DNA from: Gracilimonas amylolytica
Lineage (GTDB): Bacteria > Bacteroidota > Rhodothermia > Balneolales > Balneolaceae
DNA: 64,000 bases
Assembly: GCF_002911695.1 (NCBI RefSeq)
Contig: NZ_PQBS01000004.1
Location: 16,001-80,000 of the forward strand
Direction of reading: 5' to 3'
Positions 41,528 through 50,616 of the stretch are shown here, piece by piece. Below the pieces are notes generated by a model that saw nothing but the letters and a program-made list of their open reading frames with translations, had not been told where the DNA came from and ran no database searches. How positions within the stretch are numbered: position 1 is the first letter of the stretch; each line of letters starts with the position of its first letter. The translations under genes and the position numbers were made by a program.

Positions 41528-42814
41528 TCAATTCATCATTTTTTCGAGATCTTCCCAGAAGGTAGGATAGGAAACCGCAGCTGACTCTGCATCTTTGATC
41601 TTGCTTTCACCCTTTCCTTTAAGTGATAATACAGCGGAGGCCATGGCAATGCGGTGGTCGTGGAAAGATTCGAATTCAGCAGATTGAAAGGTAAATTCCG
41701 GATCTCCATGGATGATGAGGCCGTCTTCCTGTTCTTCAAAATTGGCCCCCACAGCTTTTAGCATTTTAGACATCGCCATGATGCGATCGGTTTCTTTGTG
41801 GCGGAGTTCCTCAGCGCCGGAAATAACGGACGTTCCTTCTGCAAATAACATGGCTACGGCAAGGATCGGCAGTTCATCAATACAATTTGGAATCATCTTA
41901 GGATCGATCTCTACTGCTTTCAGATCCGACCCTTTCACCTTGATATCCCCGACCGGCTCAGCTCCTTCCATGCGTTCATTTTCGATGATAAGGTCAGCTC
42001 CCATATCTCCCAAAATATCCAGTAGAGCACTTCGGGTAGGGTTCAATCCCACATTCTCGATCAGCATTTCAGCATTATTCTGAATGGCACCGGCCACCAG
42101 CCAGAAAGCAGCGGCCGAGAAATCTCCCGGAATGGTATAACTTTGTTCCGGGATCTCATCAGCAATACTGGCAGAAATGATCTTTTTCCCATTTTCCCAC
42201 TGTTGATGCAGATTTAGGAGCCGCTCAGTGTGATCACGGCTAGGCAGTGTTTCAATTACCCGGGTTACTTCCTCTCCAAACAAACCGGCCAGTAAAATAC
42301 AGGATTTCAGCTGGGCACTTGGAACCGGCAGCTCAAATTCCATCGGTCTCAACGGTTCAACCCGATTGATAAACAGTGGTGCATAAGCAGAGTTCCGTGC
42401 AAGAATATGGGCTCCCATAGCTTCAAGCGGCTCAATGATACGCGTCATGGTTCTGCCACACAGTGAGGCATCCCCGATCAATTTGGCAGATATACCGGCT
42501 CCCACCAATACACCGGAAAGTAATCGCATGGCTGTGCCTGAATTTCCACAATCCAGATCCTGCTTTGGTTCCACAAGGCCATCCCTTCCTTTTCCCTCAA
42601 TGATGAGGTCTCCCGAATCCTCTTTTACAATGGCACCCAACTGCTGAACACATCGAAGGGTACTTTGCGGATCCTGGGCTTGAGAATAATTCCTGATCCT
42701 CGACTTACCATCATAGAGCAACGAAAAGATCGCCGCTCTTTGAGAAATAGACTTATCTGGAGGAAGTTGCAGAGATCCTTTTAATGAACCGGCACCGCTG
42801 ACAGTTTTGATCAT
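41528..42814 (-). CDS. aroA: 3-phosphoshikimate 1-carboxyvinyltransferase (EPSP synthase)
   Basis: 428 residues; shikimate-3-phosphate + PEP to EPSP, step six of the aromatic pathway. Motifs: LPPDKSISQRAAIFSLL, DCGNSGTAMRLLSGVLVGAG (PEP site), LPVPSAQLKSCILLAGL and LRHKETDRIMAM, with the late HDHRIAMASAVL. The -SAQLKS- and -GNSGTAMR- boxes show Ala at the position usual in class I-like enzymes. It overlaps the end of the upstream TPR gene by four bases (ATGA), an unusual partner. Confidence 0.96.
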   Translation of the reverse strand: MIKTVSGAGSLKGSLQLPPDKSISQRAAIFSLLYDGKSRIRNYSQAQDPQSTLRCVQQLGAIVKEDSGDLIIEGKGRDGLVEPKQDLDCGNSGTAMRLLSGVLVGAGISAKLIGDASLCGRTMTRIIEPLEAMGAHILARNSAYAPLFINRVEPLRPMEFELPVPSAQLKSCILLAGLFGEEVTRVIETLPSRDHTERLLNLHQQWENGKKIISASIADEIPEQSYTIPGDFSAAAFWLVAGAIQNNAEMLIENVGLNPTRSALLDILGDMGADLIIENERMEGAEPVGDIKVKGSDLKAVEIDPKMIPNCIDELPILAVAMLFAEGTSVISGAEELRHKETDRIMAMSKMLKAVGANFEEQEDGLIIHGDPEFTFQSAEFESFHDHRIAMASAVLSLKGKGESKIKDAESAAVSYPTFWEDLEKMMN

Positions 42815-45807
42815 AGGTCAGCTTGATCTAATAAAGCCCGGGCTCTTTGCTCCGCTTCCGTTCCGGGGTAAGAATCAATAAGGGAGTTCAAAATGGTAAC
42901 GGCTTCCCCTCGATTCCCCATTCTTAGATGACACTCAGCACTGTTGTACATCGATCGGGAAACCCAGGTATCGAAGGCCTCAAAGAGCACCCGAACTTTT
43001 CCGTATTCTTCCAGGGCTGCGTTATACTGTTCCTGCCTTTGATTGATCTCACCTAAATAGAATTGCGCCTCAGCTCCCACCTCCGTTGTGCTTTCTTCAG
43101 CTATGGGGCGTAAGTATTCATCGGCTTGATCAAAATTACCTTGCTCTAAAGCCACTTTACCCAAACCGGCTTTAGCTGATTCACTGTTTAAGTTGATCTC
43201 AAGGGCAGATTCAAATTCTTCTTTTGCTTTCTCAATCTGCTCGCGGGCAAGGCTGGCATTACCCATTCCAACCAAAGCTTCCTGACGAAATCTGGGTGAA
43301 CTCTCAAATAATTCTGCATAGTTGGCATGCGACTCAGCATAAGCACCCTTCTCGTAATTCAACATACCCAGGGAAGTAAGTGCTGAAGATGCGATCTCAC
43401 TTTCCGGAAATTCATTCACTATGGTTCGATAGGTTTCTATGGCCTCATCGACCTGACCGGTTTGTCGATAGGATTCTGCCAGGTTAGAGTAAGCCTCCGG
43501 CATTAACTCTTCGGAGTTCGTCACTCTTAAATACTGACGAAATTCCCCGATCGCATTTTCATAATCCCCACGCTGAAAGACATTCAGTGCCTGTCGGTAT
43601 CGAAGCTGATCAGCCGTTTGACTGGCAGGATTATCACTCAGGAAGTCTTCGAGTATAGCCGAACTGCTGTCGGTTCTTCCGGCTGAAAGCTGTGCAAATT
43701 GAATACCATCGATCGCCTCAATGATGTAGTTACTTTTTGGATAGTCATCCAGAACTTTTTGGTACGCGGCAATCGCCCGTTCGTATTCCCCGGCATTATA
43801 ATACGCATCACCAATGTTATACTGAGACCGCGCGGCCCATTCTGTTCCGGGGTATTTGCTGATCACAGTCTGGAATTCCTCGATGGCCTGCGAGTAGTTA
43901 TTGGTATTCAGGTAGATGTAAGCAATGTTATACTGAGCCTGCTCCCGTAACCGGCTGAACGGATAGATCCGTAAGGTTTTCCTGAAATTTGAAACAGCCT
44001 CAAAGGTTCGGCCCGCACGGTAGTAACTATTAGCCACCTGAAACATCGCATAATCTCCACCGGGCTCTGCACCAATGGCACGATTATAACTTTCAATAGC
44101 TTCGCGATAACGACCCAGGGCATAATAAGCATCCCCGATCCTTAACTGCACATCCGTATCATAAGGGAAAAGAGCTGTTTCCGGTGCCTCATAATTTTCA
44201 AGGAAATCTCTGAGGGGTTGAACCGCCTGTTCATACTGCCCCATTTGAAAATGACTCCATCCCAGCGAATACAATGCTGCCCCCATCATATCAGAATCCG
44301 GGTAGTTCTCTGTGTAGATCCTGAATCGCTGAGCGGCGCTGTTGAATTGATTCATTTTGTAATAACTGTCAGCACTCCAGAATAAAGCCTCACGTCCGGT
44401 TTCAGAATTTGCTGAACCGGTATAAACTGTTTCAAACAGTGGCTGTGCTTGTTCATAAGCTTGATTTCTATACAAGATCCAGGCTTTTTGGAAGGTGGCC
44501 TGACGTCTTAACTGTGGGTCAATATCCGCAACTTTCTCAGCTTCCTCAAAAGCCTGAATAGCCCGGGTATATTCTGCATTCGCAAAAAATGCTTGCCCCA
44601 GCATCGTGTAAACGTTACCGGGCTCTTCCAGTTCAACATCACTTCTCACCAATTCCAGTAACACTTCGATCGACTCTCCATATCGGGATGCTTCAAACGC
44701 TGAGATCGACCATTCGTAGTAGGCCTTTTCAACCCAAAGTCCGGTTTTAAAACGATCACCGAAATCCCTGAACGAATTGATGGATTTACCATACTGTCCA
44801 CCCAGTTTTTCATTGACGGCTTTGTAATACTGGGCTTTTCTGGCCACTTCATCTTCACCGACTGAGGCACGGCCAAATGATTCAGCCGCCCAATGATAGA
44901 TCTCCTGTTTGTGATAGACCCAACCTAAACCATAATGTGCGATCCTTTCCTCTGGGGTTCCTTTCGTCAGATTGATGTATCTGAGATAGGTTTTTGAAGC
45001 CTCATCATACAACCCCAGGTAATTCTGACTTTCCCCTATAAGAAATATAGCCTTGCTTAGCGATTCATCATCCAGATACGGCAAAGCAGATTCCAGAGCC
45101 TCGATCGCCTCCTCATATCTTGCCTGCTGGTAGTAAGATTCTCCCAACGCAGTGCCAACCCGTCTGGTGATCTCACTATTAGGATAGCGCTCCTTAAGAA
45201 CTTCAAATGCTTCAGATGCAGCCGTGTATTGTTCCTGACTCAAAAATAATCTTCCCCGTGCATACAGTGCTTTTGGCGCCCATTCGGATCTGGGATAATC
45301 TTCAGCCAGCTCCATAAAGTATCCCCTGGAATCCTCATAGTCTCCGTTTTCGGCCGCTGCTTCAGCGATCCAGTACATGGTTTCGGCCCCATCCTTGTCA
45401 CCCATCCAGGAATCCACCGCATCTTGATAATACCTGATAGCCGTTTCATATTCGCCTTTATCGGTAAAACGATGCCCAAGATCTCTCAACAAACGCTCAG
45501 ATAATTCATGTCCGGTGTGTTCTAAAACGAATTCCCTGTAGTAAGTCTCGATATTTGCAGAATCGATCCCGGTTTTTGCACGCGTTAAAAAATAATCGGA
45601 TGAAACTCTGAGTTCGTGATCAGGGTACTTTGAATTAAAGGTCTGCAGGTTCTCCGATGCTTCTTCAAAAAATCCTTTTTCGTATAGATCAACCCCCGTT
45701 TGATACAGATGGGTTTTAGAGGTTTGGATATCCTGGGCGCTCAGACCGGACGCCATCATGAAAATGCATAGAAATGTAAGGGTACTGCTTTTTGGAACGG
45801 AGAGCAT
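42811..45807 (-). CDS. Secreted/periplasmic tetratricopeptide-repeat protein
   Basis: 998 residues. Signal peptide (residues 1-24, SGLSAQ) and then at least 15 TPR-like helical hairpins, seen as repeated A-x-x-x-Y/F...Y-P...S-x-W/A...A-x-Y-x-L/I patterns (EYETAIRYYQDAVDSW, QYTAASEAFEVLKERYPNSE, DYENAIGEFRQYL). Similar to the BamD/YbgF-like TPR proteins that scaffold envelope machines; no catalytic domain. It probably binds several proteins in the periplasm. It lies between the CBS gene and aroA and is translationally coupled to aroA. Exact function unknown. Confidence 0.88.
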   Translation of the reverse strand: MLSVPKSSTLTFLCIFMMASGLSAQDIQTSKTHLYQTGVDLYEKGFFEEASENLQTFNSKYPDHELRVSSDYFLTRAKTGIDSANIETYYREFVLEHTGHELSERLLRDLGHRFTDKGEYETAIRYYQDAVDSWMGDKDGAETMYWIAEAAAENGDYEDSRGYFMELAEDYPRSEWAPKALYARGRLFLSQEQYTAASEAFEVLKERYPNSEITRRVGTALGESYYQQARYEEAIEALESALPYLDDESLSKAIFLIGESQNYLGLYDEASKTYLRYINLTKGTPEERIAHYGLGWVYHKQEIYHWAAESFGRASVGEDEVARKAQYYKAVNEKLGGQYGKSINSFRDFGDRFKTGLWVEKAYYEWSISAFEASRYGESIEVLLELVRSDVELEEPGNVYTMLGQAFFANAEYTRAIQAFEEAEKVADIDPQLRRQATFQKAWILYRNQAYEQAQPLFETVYTGSANSETGREALFWSADSYYKMNQFNSAAQRFRIYTENYPDSDMMGAALYSLGWSHFQMGQYEQAVQPLRDFLENYEAPETALFPYDTDVQLRIGDAYYALGRYREAIESYNRAIGAEPGGDYAMFQVANSYYRAGRTFEAVSNFRKTLRIYPFSRLREQAQYNIAYIYLNTNNYSQAIEEFQTVISKYPGTEWAARSQYNIGDAYYNAGEYERAIAAYQKVLDDYPKSNYIIEAIDGIQFAQLSAGRTDSSSAILEDFLSDNPASQTADQLRYRQALNVFQRGDYENAIGEFRQYLRVTNSEELMPEAYSNLAESYRQTGQVDEAIETYRTIVNEFPESEIASSALTSLGMLNYEKGAYAESHANYAELFESSPRFRQEALVGMGNASLAREQIEKAKEEFESALEINLNSESAKAGLGKVALEQGNFDQADEYLRPIAEESTTEVGAEAQFYLGEINQRQEQYNAALEEYGKVRVLFEAFDTWVSRSMYNSAECHLRMGNRGEAVTILNSLIDSYPGTEAEQRARALLDQADL

Positions 45808-45843
45808 GAAACTCGTTTACTAAATTGGGTTAATAGTTACTTC

Positions 45844-46509
45844 TTATATGTCAAGATAGCGAATAAGTTCATCCGCCCGGTCAGAAAAATTATTTTCCAG
45901 TGCTTCACTGTTGGCTTCAGAGATAATAGTGTAGCCAAAACGGCGTAAGCTGGAGCTGATGGTAGAAGAGTCCTCTAAATTCAACTTAAATGAAACTCTG
46001 TATGATGGATTGTCTGCACTTGGTTGCTGTACAGCCACACCCAATATCTTTGCGCCTTCCATTTCAATGATCCTTACAAGGTCTGCAAGGGTGAAGTCCG
46101 GCTGATTCATTTCAACCGCGATCACGGATCCAAAACTGGACAGATTAAAAGCTTCACCAAGAGCCGCTAACAGGTCTCTTTTTTTGATCATACCCTGAAA
46201 GGACATTTCATTATCCACCACAGGGATCAAATACAACTCCTTGGCCAGCATTACCCTGGAAGCTTCAAACAAGTGTTGATCTTTTGGAACGGTCAAAGGT
46301 TCATCCAGTTCCACTTCACTCAGAGCTGAACTTTCGTCAACCACTTCAATTAGTTTTTCAAGAGAGGCCATACCAATGACTTTTCCATCCTCATTGACCA
46401 CACAGAATTTATTGGTGTGTAACAACTCGATCTTCATCAGGGCTGTTGCCACTGTATCTGTGAGCTTAAGAGGTGATATGTCGGTATTTAAGATCTCTTT
46501 TACTAGCAT
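45844..46509 (-). CDS. CBS-pair protein with C-terminal ACT-like domain
   Basis: 221 residues, soluble. Two CBS motifs: residues about 5-60 (VATALMKIELLHTNKFCVVNEDGKVIGMAS) and 75-125 (FEASRVMLAKELYLIPVVDNEM). The C-terminal 90 residues carry a beta-alpha-beta ACT-like pattern (FTLADLVRIIEMEGAKILGVAVQQ, YRVSFKLNL). Such proteins sense adenosyl nucleotides. Only two bases separate it from hflX on the same strand, so both are translated from one message. The partner and ligand are unknown. Confidence 0.85.
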   Translation of the reverse strand: MLVKEILNTDISPLKLTDTVATALMKIELLHTNKFCVVNEDGKVIGMASLEKLIEVVDESSALSEVELDEPLTVPKDQHLFEASRVMLAKELYLIPVVDNEMSFQGMIKKRDLLAALGEAFNLSSFGSVIAVEMNQPDFTLADLVRIIEMEGAKILGVAVQQPSADNPSYRVSFKLNLEDSSTISSSLRRFGYTIISEANSEALENNFSDRADELIRYLDI

Positions 46510-46511
46510 AG

Positions 46512-47801
46512 TTATACAACTTCACCGTTAGTCCCAATAGTATCCAACAAATGGGATAATTGCTTAAAATCTTTTTCAGCCATGCTGAAGGTCATTTCAA
46601 CATCCGTTCCTTCATAGGACTCGTTTTCAACCGTTGCGTTCTCATGAATAAAAGCAACTGCTTTGTATTTTGAAACCGGAATTTGAAGCGTATGACGATC
46701 ATAATCCAATTCTATCATATCCTCAATACTTCTCTCGAGTTCCCTGAGCCCTATTCTTTGCTCTGCTGAGACAAATATCGCGTTAGGATACCGCTGTTTC
46801 ATATCGGCAACCTGTTGGGCTTCCATTTTATCTACCTTATTGAAAACCAGGATTGTGCGTTTATTGGTAGCCTTAAGTTCTTCCAGGGTTTCCTCAACCA
46901 CCTCTATGTATTCGTCTGCCATCTTTGAAGATGCATCAACGACATGCAATAAGATATCCGCCTCACGAACCTCATCAAGCGTAGATTTAAAGCTTTCTAC
47001 CAGGTTATGCGGCAATTTCCGGATAAAGCCTACCGTATCGGATAACAGGATGGAGTGATTTTCAAGTTCATGCCGCCTTACCGTGGAGTCCAGTGTAGCA
47101 AACAAACGATCCTCAGCAAATACCCCGGTTTCAGTAAGTGCGTTCATCAGGGTTGATTTCCCGGCATTGGTATATCCTACAAGAGATATACGGTTCATAC
47201 CTTCCCGGCCTTTCCGCTGCGTAGTACGTTGCTTGCTCAGTTTATCCAGCTTATCCTTAAGTACTGATATCCTTCGGCCGATCAGGCGCCGGTCAGTCTC
47301 GATCTGTGTTTCACCCGGGCCTTTTGTTCCAATTCCACCTTTTTGGCGGGATAAGTGAGTCCAGTATCGCGTTAACCGTGGTAACAAATATTGCAACTGC
47401 GCCAGTTCAACCTGAGTTTTAGCGGCTGCCGTCTTGGCTCTTGAGGCAAATATGTCAAGAATGAGAGAGCTTCTGTCCAATACTTTGGCATCGGTTCCAT
47501 GCTCAATATTTCTTAACTGGGTGGGTGACAGGTCGTCATCAAAGATCACCGTATCAATCTTTTTCTCTTCCATGATCCGCTTCAACTCATGCAGCTTACC
47601 TTTCCCTATGTAAGTGGATGAATCCGGATGGGTCTTGTTTTGAAGGATCTTCTCAATGGTAATGCCACCGGCGGTGTCGGTAAGGAGTTCAAGTTCATCC
47701 AAATACTCTTCCGCCTGAAACCTGCTTGTCTCAGGACCATACAGCCCTACCAATACAACCCGTTCTCTTTCTATGTCTGAATTTTTAACGTCGTCTAACA
47801 A
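46512..47801 (-). CDS. hflX: GTPase HflX
   Basis: 429 residues; ribosome-splitting GTPase of stressed 70S particles. N-terminal HflX domain (ERVVLVGLYGPETSRFQAEE, ILQNKTHPDSSTYIGKGK), coiled linker, G domain with GYTNAGKSTLMNAL (G1), DTVGFIRKLPHNLVESFKST (G3) and VFNKVDKME (G4). The C-terminal part is shorter than in E. coli. Start ATG at 47801. It precedes the CBS gene and follows a membrane protein gene after 13 bases. Confidence 0.95.
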   Translation of the reverse strand: MLDDVKNSDIERERVVLVGLYGPETSRFQAEEYLDELELLTDTAGGITIEKILQNKTHPDSSTYIGKGKLHELKRIMEEKKIDTVIFDDDLSPTQLRNIEHGTDAKVLDRSSLILDIFASRAKTAAAKTQVELAQLQYLLPRLTRYWTHLSRQKGGIGTKGPGETQIETDRRLIGRRISVLKDKLDKLSKQRTTQRKGREGMNRISLVGYTNAGKSTLMNALTETGVFAEDRLFATLDSTVRRHELENHSILLSDTVGFIRKLPHNLVESFKSTLDEVREADILLHVVDASSKMADEYIEVVEETLEELKATNKRTILVFNKVDKMEAQQVADMKQRYPNAIFVSAEQRIGLRELERSIEDMIELDYDRHTLQIPVSKYKAVAFIHENATVENESYEGTDVEMTFSMAEKDFKQLSHLLDTIGTNGEVV

Positions 47802-47814
47802 ATGTGATACCTAC

Positions 47815-48405
47815 TTATTCTTCCTGAATTCTCTTGAGGTCAATATCCGGAATAGATTGCCCTTCCAGCTTATTTTCCAACTTTAAAGATACAATTTTTT
47901 TAACTGCTTCGTGCTGCCTGAAAGGGACGAACAACTTTAATTGCTGATACCCTTCACGGATACTTTTGTTCATTTCTGAATAACTGAACAAATATTCTTT
48001 TCCTTTCTTTCCATCCCGTTCCACATAATCGAGTATCTGAAACCATGGAATGGTTTGAGACGGGTCATTGATATTTTTCACGATCCCGTAATCTGTTATG
48101 TAATATTTGGATGCAAGGTAACTTGAAACGAACCACATACAGCCTATCCACAGATATGCAAATAGGATGCCATACCGGGTGGAATAGCCGTTTACGACTA
48201 CAATTGACACAAGTGTCAGGGTTAATACCAAAAAAACGGTAGCAAAAAGAGGGTATCCCTTCAGTTTTCCAGACCTCCAGCTCAGGCGTACTTTTCTTAA
48301 TCTCAGCTTATTTTGCAGGGAATAACCTGCCATTAACGTTGAGGCAACAGCAAAAAAGAGAACAACTCCTCTGAAAAATATGCTTAGCACTTCATTTATT
48401 TCCAT
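47815..48405 (-). CDS. Integral membrane protein with a PH-like cytoplasmic part
   Basis: 196 residues. Three or so membrane segments (residues 8-26, 50-70, 80-97) and then a soluble beta-rich half (ITDYGIVKNINDPSQTIPWFQILDYVERDGKKGKEYLFSY) of PH/bPH2 look; KLFVPFRQHEAVKKIV ends it. No named family is certain. It follows the VWA gene by four bases, so a membrane complex with that BatA-type protein is possible. Confidence 0.7.
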   Translation of the reverse strand: MEINEVLSIFFRGVVLFFAVASTLMAGYSLQNKLRLRKVRLSWRSGKLKGYPLFATVFLVLTLTLVSIVVVNGYSTRYGILFAYLWIGCMWFVSSYLASKYYITDYGIVKNINDPSQTIPWFQILDYVERDGKKGKEYLFSYSEMNKSIREGYQQLKLFVPFRQHEAVKKIVSLKLENKLEGQSIPDIDLKRIQEE

Positions 48406-48409
48406 AGGT

Positions 48410-50512
48410 CTAATCCAGCGTTTCGGCTTTATACCATCGTGACACTACTGACTCTGCTATTAAAAAAAATAATCCGGCCATCATAAACCAACTCCATATT
48501 TCTCGCCCAAAACCTGTAGAAGCGATTTGGCTCTGAAGTTCGTTTCCGTCCAGATCTGCGGCTGCTATTTGCAGCACATCAACTCCATTTATCAGGTCTT
48601 CAATGGTATTTGAATCGAAGGTATCAAACAAACTTTCTGACTTTTCAGCATTGACGGAAAGTGAAACTTCACGGATTCCGTCTTTGATCGTGATCCAACC
48701 CGGTTTCCAGTCTTCAGCCGGGTAACGCAACCTCACGCCCGAGGATACCACATCTACAGAAGGCCGGATCTGATCGGAGCCGGCTTCTATAACGGCTCCA
48801 TCTGCATTTATATTTCCAACCCAGGAGAAAGGTTGCCCTAAAGTATGACCTGAAAATCCCCCCTGATCCGAAGAGGCTCCATACAATAAAAGCCGATAGT
48901 AAAATGGGGCGTACACCGGCTGAACAGGAAAATTCGACCAGCCGGGATCATTCCCGATGGCAGCAATGATCAGCGTGCCTTCCCCGAATCTTTTTTCGTG
49001 GATCAGTGGATCCCCGTTGTTGAGTGCGAACAGGTCAAATTGTACTCCGGTATCTGAACTCAAAAATTTCAGGTAGTAAAACACAGACGGGTTGTTAATT
49101 CTTAACTCCTCGTTTTCATCCTGTTCGAACAATGCTTCAAAGACCGGGTGCTCCTGAAGCAGTTCATCCGCTACGGCAATAGATTGGAAGGATGCATAAT
49201 CACCTATCACTCCTGCAAACCTGCCGGCATTGAACTCTTCAAACAATGCATTATAATTTTCAAGATTTCCATTTTCTGACGGAAAGAAAATCAATCCTCC
49301 CCCATTCTGAACAAAATCCTGTAACCGTTCAAAACTATATTCCGGAATTCCGGTGAGGCCATCCAGTATCACGGCATCAAAACCCGACAAATTTTCACCT
49401 TCCAACTCATCCATTGCAATCTCATTGTAGGCCAACTGTGCATCATTTTCACCGGCAGCCTGCAGCATGGTTGTGGTGTAAGAGAGCTGTTGGTCTCTGG
49501 GGTTGGTATCACGAACCAACAGGATGTTTCTCTGTTCCGGTATCTGCACGGAGAAGTAGTAAGTATTATCTGCCTGAAATTCATCTCCTTCAATGATCAC
49601 CCTGCCGGTAGAAGATCCGGCCTGAGCAGGAGTCACCTCAAACGAATAGGTCTTTCTTTCATTGGGCTCCAGAGAAACAGAATATTGCCCCACATTCTCT
49701 CCTTCAAACTCCATGGTCACAAATTGATTGATGGCATTGACAGAACCTTCATTTGCCAATACAACTTCAACAGTAAATGGGATCCCGGTTCCCATCATAC
49801 TTGTTGAACTGTTGACTCCATCAACATAGGTATTTTGTACTTCGACCTCGCCGACATCGATCAACGTGATCGAAATGTTATCCAATTCTATATCCTGAAG
49901 CGGTGACACCTGCGAGCGTTGGGTATCCGTAATAAAAAAGAGGTTCTTATTTTGATACGGCGAATTGTCAAGCGCTTCTACCAGCATTTGCAGTCGAGAG
50001 GCAATAAAATTACCTGAATTAGACACTTCCTTTTCCTCCAGAAGGCGATCCACATTGGTACTGCTTAGGATGTTTCTTAACGTTTCTTCACCGTTTGTAA
50101 ACTGTATGATAAAGCGATCATCATCCCTGGCAGATTCCCGGATCACCTCAACGATCTCTTTTGCATAATCGAAAAGCGGCCCTTGTTTGCCAATTCTTGA
50201 CATACTGATACTATTATCAATCAGAATTCCGTTAATCGCGGGTGCCTGAACAGCGTTACCGGAAGAGTATCCGGGCGGCAAAAATGGGCGCGCTAGTACA
50301 AACGCAAAACAGGCAATGGCCAGCAACCGAAGTATCAGAAGTAGGTACCGCTTGATGCGAATTCGCTTGATGGTGGTATTCTTTAACTCACGAAAAAAGG
50401 AAAGTGAAGAGAATGATACCTTCTGTGGTTTTCTGAGATTCAGAAGATGGATCACCAAAGGTAATCCCACGGCAATTAACGCCAGTAAAAAAAATGGATT
50501 TAGAAAACTCAT
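48410..50512 (-). CDS. BatA-type VWA-domain membrane protein
   Basis: 700 residues. The N-terminus carries the two-helix BatA module (LNPFFLLALIAVGLPLVIHLL, LILRLLAIACFAFVLARPFL). A von Willebrand A domain follows at about 95-260 with a MIDAS start, IDNSISMSRIG (DxSxS). A long beta-rich part with a glutamine amidotransferase-like middle comes next, then a C-terminal membrane helix (IWSWFMMAGLFFLIAESVV). Bat proteins belong to aerotolerance/MoxR-related systems, but no MoxR or BatB gene is adjacent, so the assignment is to the module only. Divergent from the lipoprotein gene at 50617. Confidence 0.85.
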   Translation of the reverse strand: MSFLNPFFLLALIAVGLPLVIHLLNLRKPQKVSFSSLSFFRELKNTTIKRIRIKRYLLLILRLLAIACFAFVLARPFLPPGYSSGNAVQAPAINGILIDNSISMSRIGKQGPLFDYAKEIVEVIRESARDDDRFIIQFTNGEETLRNILSSTNVDRLLEEKEVSNSGNFIASRLQMLVEALDNSPYQNKNLFFITDTQRSQVSPLQDIELDNISITLIDVGEVEVQNTYVDGVNSSTSMMGTGIPFTVEVVLANEGSVNAINQFVTMEFEGENVGQYSVSLEPNERKTYSFEVTPAQAGSSTGRVIIEGDEFQADNTYYFSVQIPEQRNILLVRDTNPRDQQLSYTTTMLQAAGENDAQLAYNEIAMDELEGENLSGFDAVILDGLTGIPEYSFERLQDFVQNGGGLIFFPSENGNLENYNALFEEFNAGRFAGVIGDYASFQSIAVADELLQEHPVFEALFEQDENEELRINNPSVFYYLKFLSSDTGVQFDLFALNNGDPLIHEKRFGEGTLIIAAIGNDPGWSNFPVQPVYAPFYYRLLLYGASSDQGGFSGHTLGQPFSWVGNINADGAVIEAGSDQIRPSVDVVSSGVRLRYPAEDWKPGWITIKDGIREVSLSVNAEKSESLFDTFDSNTIEDLINGVDVLQIAAADLDGNELQSQIASTGFGREIWSWFMMAGLFFLIAESVVSRWYKAETLD

Positions 50513-50616
50513 TTAGCGCTCAAAAAATGTTACCTTTACGTTTCTGACAGGAACTTTTTATGCTTACTTCAATTAGCGATTACATAATATCCAAAACAGC
50601 TTATTATTTCTCATTG